Shown here piece by piece: positions 13,889-16,584 of a stretch of 16,584 nt of DNA. The translations under genes and the position numbers were made by a program. Each line of letters starts with the position of its first letter. Positions within the stretch are counted from its first letter, which is position 1. A model generated the notes under the pieces. It did no database searches. It was not told the DNA's origin and saw only the letters and a list, made by a program, of their open reading frames with translations. This DNA comes from a bacterium (GTDB lineage: Bacteria; SZUA-79; Acidulodesulfobacterales; Acidulodesulfobacteraceae), in assembly GCA_021800805.1 (NCBI GenBank), contig JAJYYR010000013.1, positions 1 through 16,584 on the forward strand, in the 5' to 3' direction.

Positions 13889-15465
13889 TATAATTCTAAA
13901 TATTTAGCTTCGGTTATGTTTGGTTCGGCTTTTAATTCATTAATAACGGCATTGTCAACCGCCGAATCTAATTGCAATATCGATATAGCTTTATCTAAAT
14001 GCCTTCCGAGATGCATTCTTGCAATATTGATTTTATTCTTGCCGAGAACCTTTCCGATTGATGCGATAACGCCGGGCCTGTCAAGATTAAATATAACCAG
14101 TATGTGCCCTTCGGGAATAGCCTCTATGGAATAATCGTCTATTTTAACTATCCACGGATTTTTTTTGCCGAATATCGCCCCCGATATACTGAAAGTTTTA
14201 ATATCGGTCGTTGCCGTAATAGATATTGAACTTGTATAGTCGAATGCCTGGTCCGATTTCGATTCAACCACCGATATTCCCCTTTTTTTTGCCACTTCGT
14301 TTGCATTAACGTAATTTATATCTTCTCCCAACAGCGGATAAAGAATACCCTTCACGACGTTAGGGGTTATAGCGCCGGTGTTATGCGCGGAAACAGCTCC
14401 GTTATAATCTATTTTGATATTTGTAATTCCGCCTGCTATAATGCTTCCCAGCAACCTGCCTATTTTTTCTCCCAAATTCAGATAAGGCCCTATTATATCT
14501 ACCTCTTCTTTTGTTACAGAAGGAACGTTGACGGCGTTTTTTATCGTGCCGCTTATAAGATAATCCGCAATTTGATGACATACGGCCACTGCCACGTTCG
14601 TTTGAGCTTCCTCGGTAGATGCTCCGAGATGCGGGGTGGCAATAAGATTATCTAAAGTTAAAAGAGGGTTGTTGGCCGGCGGCTCTATTTCGAATACGTC
14701 TAACGCGCATGCGGAAACCTTGCCGGTTTTAAGAGCTTCGTATAGATCGGCTTCGTTGATTATGCCTCCTCTCGCTATATTGAGAAGCTTAACTCCATCT
14801 TTCATTTTAGATATGGTTTCTTTATTTATCATTCCTTTCGTTTCTTTTACCAAAGGAGTATGGACGCTTATATAGTCGGATTTTGCATATATATCTTCTA
14901 AACTTACAAGATTTATTTCGAGTTCTTTGGCTTTTTCTTTCGATAAAAGAGGGTCGTATCCTATCGGATTCATTCCGAAGCACTTTGCTCTGCTATAAAG
15001 CACCTGTCCTATATTACCCATTCCTATAATGCCGAGAGTCTTGCCGTAAACTTCCGTACCTTGGAATTTGCTTTTTTCCCACTTGCCTTCTTTAATCGAA
15101 AGGAAAGACTGGGGTATATGTCTCGACATAGCCAGAAGCATAGCAAAAGTAAGTTCAGCGGTCGTCACGGTATTACCCCCCGGCGTATTCATAACGACTA
15201 TGCCGGCGGCTGTTGCAGCCGCTTTATCGACGTTGTCTAAGCCGCTGCCCGCCCTTCCTATGACTTTAAGATTTTTGGCAGCTTCTATAATGTCTTGGGT
15301 AAGCTTCGTGGCGCTTCTTATAACGATGCCGTCGTATTCGTGAATTATCTGCTTAAGCTCTTCCGGTTTCAACCCCGTTTTAACATCTACCTGAATTTTG
15401 CCCGTATTGGTTAATATGTCTATTCCTTCCTTGGAAAGTTTATCGCTGACGATAACCTTAAACAT
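13888..15465 (-). CDS. serA: D-3-phosphoglycerate dehydrogenase SerA, long form with ACT domain
   Basis: A 525-residue SerA. It oxidises 3-phosphoglycerate to 3-phosphohydroxypyruvate with NAD, the first step of serine synthesis. The substrate-binding part has GRAGSGLDNVD (70-80). The Rossmann motif is GMGNIG at 148-153. The catalytic residues are Arg232 (NIARGG), Glu261 (FEIEPP) and His279 (TPHLGAS). After about residue 310 comes the intervening allosteric-substrate-binding domain, and from about 450 a C-terminal ACT domain (FNLDRPGVIASIGKVLG, INIARMHLGR) that in this family binds serine for feedback control. The length matches the Mycobacterium/Bacillus long type. I chose ATG at 15465, 7 nt after GGGAG; an in-frame GTG directly upstream at 15468 is only 4 nt from it. 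It follows the aminotransferase by 52 bp and overlaps hisZ by one base. Confidence 0.97.
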   Translation of the reverse strand: MFKVIVSDKLSKEGIDILTNTGKIQVDVKTGLKPEELKQIIHEYDGIVIRSATKLTQDIIEAAKNLKVIGRAGSGLDNVDKAAATAAGIVVMNTPGGNTVTTAELTFAMLLAMSRHIPQSFLSIKEGKWEKSKFQGTEVYGKTLGIIGMGNIGQVLYSRAKCFGMNPIGYDPLLSKEKAKELEINLVSLEDIYAKSDYISVHTPLVKETKGMINKETISKMKDGVKLLNIARGGIINEADLYEALKTGKVSACALDVFEIEPPANNPLLTLDNLIATPHLGASTEEAQTNVAVAVCHQIADYLISGTIKNAVNVPSVTKEEVDIIGPYLNLGEKIGRLLGSIIAGGITNIKIDYNGAVSAHNTGAITPNVVKGILYPLLGEDINYVNANEVAKKRGISVVESKSDQAFDYTSSISITATTDIKTFSISGAIFGKKNPWIVKIDDYSIEAIPEGHILVIFNLDRPGVIASIGKVLGKNKINIARMHLGRHLDKAISILQLDSAVDNAVINELKAEPNITEAKYLEL

Positions 15466-15517
15466 CACTCATCTCCCGTATTATATTAATTAATGGTAAA
15501 TAATTAATTTACAAAAC

Positions 15518-16584
15518 CTATTCGCCGAAAAGAGCCTTCTGGGCGGCTTTGAGTCCGCTGCCCGCTTCAAATTTATAACCGAGTTCTTTCAATACCGCCT
15601 CTAATGCGGAAATAGCGGTTATGACGTCAAAACATCCGGCGTAACCGAGATGCGCTATTCTGAATATCTTGCCTTTAACGGCATCCTGACCGCCTGCTAT
15701 GGTAATGCCGTATTTTTCTCTTATAAGTTTTGTTATTTTACCGGCATCTATTCCTTCCGGGGCCCAAACCGCCGTAAGAGCGTTGGAAGGCTCATCGACC
15801 GTATAAAGTTTTAATCCCATTGCCTGTACTGCCGATCTCGCGGCATTGGCAAGATTTTTATGTCTGCTGAAAACTTTTTCCAGACCTTCTTCCTTAATTT
15901 CCCTTAGGACTTCTCTTAAGCCTACTATGAGCTGAACATTAGGAGTATAGGCATTCTGATTTTTTTCGAGGGACTTTTTTTCTTTTTTAAAATTAAAATA
16001 GTACTTCGGGAGCGTAGATTTCTCGACGAAACCCCAAGCCTTTTCGCTCAAAGAAGCAAACGCAAGTCCGGGAGGAAGCATAAGCGCCTTTTGCGAACCG
16101 GTTACCACCACGTCTATGCCCCATTCGTCCTGAGGAACGTTTGTTACCCCGAGAGCGGTAATGGCATCTACTACAAGTATGGTACCAGGCCTTTTTTTAA
16201 TTATATCGGCAATTTCTTTTACAGGATGGTAAACGCCCGTAGATGTTTCGGAGGCCTGAATGTAAACAGCTTTTATTTCCGGATCTTCGTTTAATGCGTC
16301 CTCGATAGATTTAGGAGAAACCGTATGTCCCCACTCCACGTCTATAGCTTTTACGTTAACGGAATAGGCTTTGCAAATATCGAACCATCTTTCTCCAAAT
16401 TTTCCCCCTCTGACCGCAAGAGCATGGTCTCCGGCGGAAAGAAGATTGGACACGCAGCCTTCCATCGCTCCGGTTCCGCTTGACGTGAATATCAAAACTT
16501 CCTGCTTGGTTTGAAAAAGGTATTTTAGATTATCCCTTACTTCTTGAAGTATAACCGAATATTCCGGAGCGCGGTGATGAACGA
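15518..16584 (-). CDS. Class V PLP aminotransferase (alanine-glyoxylate/serine-pyruvate family), 5' end cut off
   Basis: The C-terminal 354 residues of a protein normally about 380 long; the reading frame stays open to the right edge, where it begins HHRAPEYSVIL, a typical early motif of the family, so only about 25-30 residues are missing. FTSSGTGAMEG is the PLP-phosphate-binding loop, VVDAITALG holds the Asp that pairs with the pyridine nitrogen, and VVTGSQKALMLPPG holds the Schiff-base Lys (visible residue 165). Members transfer amino groups among alanine, serine, glyoxylate and related acids; some relatives were historically mislabelled as a soluble hydrogenase subunit. Being directly upstream of serA, it may act as the phosphoserine aminotransferase (replacing the classic SerC), as has been suggested for similar pairs such as that in Thermotoga. 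This role is inference. A TTG at 16495 is not the true start because conserved residues precede it. Confidence 0.9.
   Translation of the reverse strand, partial: VHHRAPEYSVILQEVRDNLKYLFQTKQEVLIFTSSGTGAMEGCVSNLLSAGDHALAVRGGKFGERWFDICKAYSVNVKAIDVEWGHTVSPKSIEDALNEDPEIKAVYIQASETSTGVYHPVKEIADIIKKRPGTILVVDAITALGVTNVPQDEWGIDVVVTGSQKALMLPPGLAFASLSEKAWGFVEKSTLPKYYFNFKKEKKSLEKNQNAYTPNVQLIVGLREVLREIKEEGLEKVFSRHKNLANAARSAVQAMGLKLYTVDEPSNALTAVWAPEGIDAGKITKLIREKYGITIAGGQDAVKGKIFRIAHLGYAGCFDVITAISALEAVLKELGYKFEAGSGLKAAQKALFGE

Noticed and set aside
15469..15517. TATAAT-like sequence between the aminotransferase and serA as a serA promoter
   Set aside because: Transcription from it would begin inside the serA ribosome site; the gap is just AT-rich and both genes are co-oriented.
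1..16584. CRISPR arrays, insertion sequences, prophage genes or toxin-antitoxin pairs
   Set aside because: No direct repeat series, transposase, integrase or terminal inverted repeats were seen; the genes fill the window almost completely.

Overview
The window is an AT-rich, gene-dense piece of a Gram-negative bacterial chromosome with no stretch of 300 bases lacking a gene. Evidence for a Gram-negative host is a SurA-like exported chaperone domain and the hisZ-purA neighbourhood known from proteobacteria. The futalosine-pathway gene mqnA, a SudB/NfnA-type flavoprotein subunit and very AT-rich coding sequence would fit an anaerobic deltaproteobacterium-like lineage (for example the Sva0485/Acidulodesulfobacterales type). 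That placement is inference only. I see no insertion sequence, phage gene, CRISPR array or rRNA.

Layout, left to right. Positions 1-557 hold the N-terminal part of a flavoprotein subunit (minus strand, cut by the window edge), preceded by a tRNA-Cys gene (604-678) with its own likely promoter. Positions 756-4049 hold a four-gene minus-strand run with an envelope flavour: a SurA-N-like exported protein, queD, a membrane-anchored PilO-like/TPR protein and a secreted protein with three Ig-like repeats. A lone plus-strand sensor histidine kinase (4094-5350) diverges from this run across only 44 bp, and its 3' end overlaps mqnA by 14 bp. Positions 5337-7956 hold a tightly coupled minus-strand trio: a GalT-type nucleotidylyltransferase, a HAD phosphatase and mqnA. 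Positions 7997-16584 hold a long, closely spaced minus-strand series: class V aminotransferase (5' end cut), serA, hisZ, purA, a SAM methyltransferase, an ABC-2 permease and an alkaline-phosphatase-superfamily protein.

How the genes fit together. The aminotransferase and SerA would catalyse consecutive steps of serine synthesis. HisZ is the regulatory partner of a short-form HisG encoded elsewhere, and PurA makes adenylosuccinate from IMP; histidine and purine synthesis are linked through AICAR. MqnA starts the futalosine route to menaquinone. The methyltransferase, permease and phosphatase downstream of purA are separated by 4-bp gaps and look like an accessory export or modification module lacking a nearby ATPase. 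The most notable detail is the HAD phosphatase: its catalytic motif I lies upstream of any ATG, GTG or TTG, so translation most probably begins at ATT behind a good Shine-Dalgarno sequence, overlapping the end of galT.
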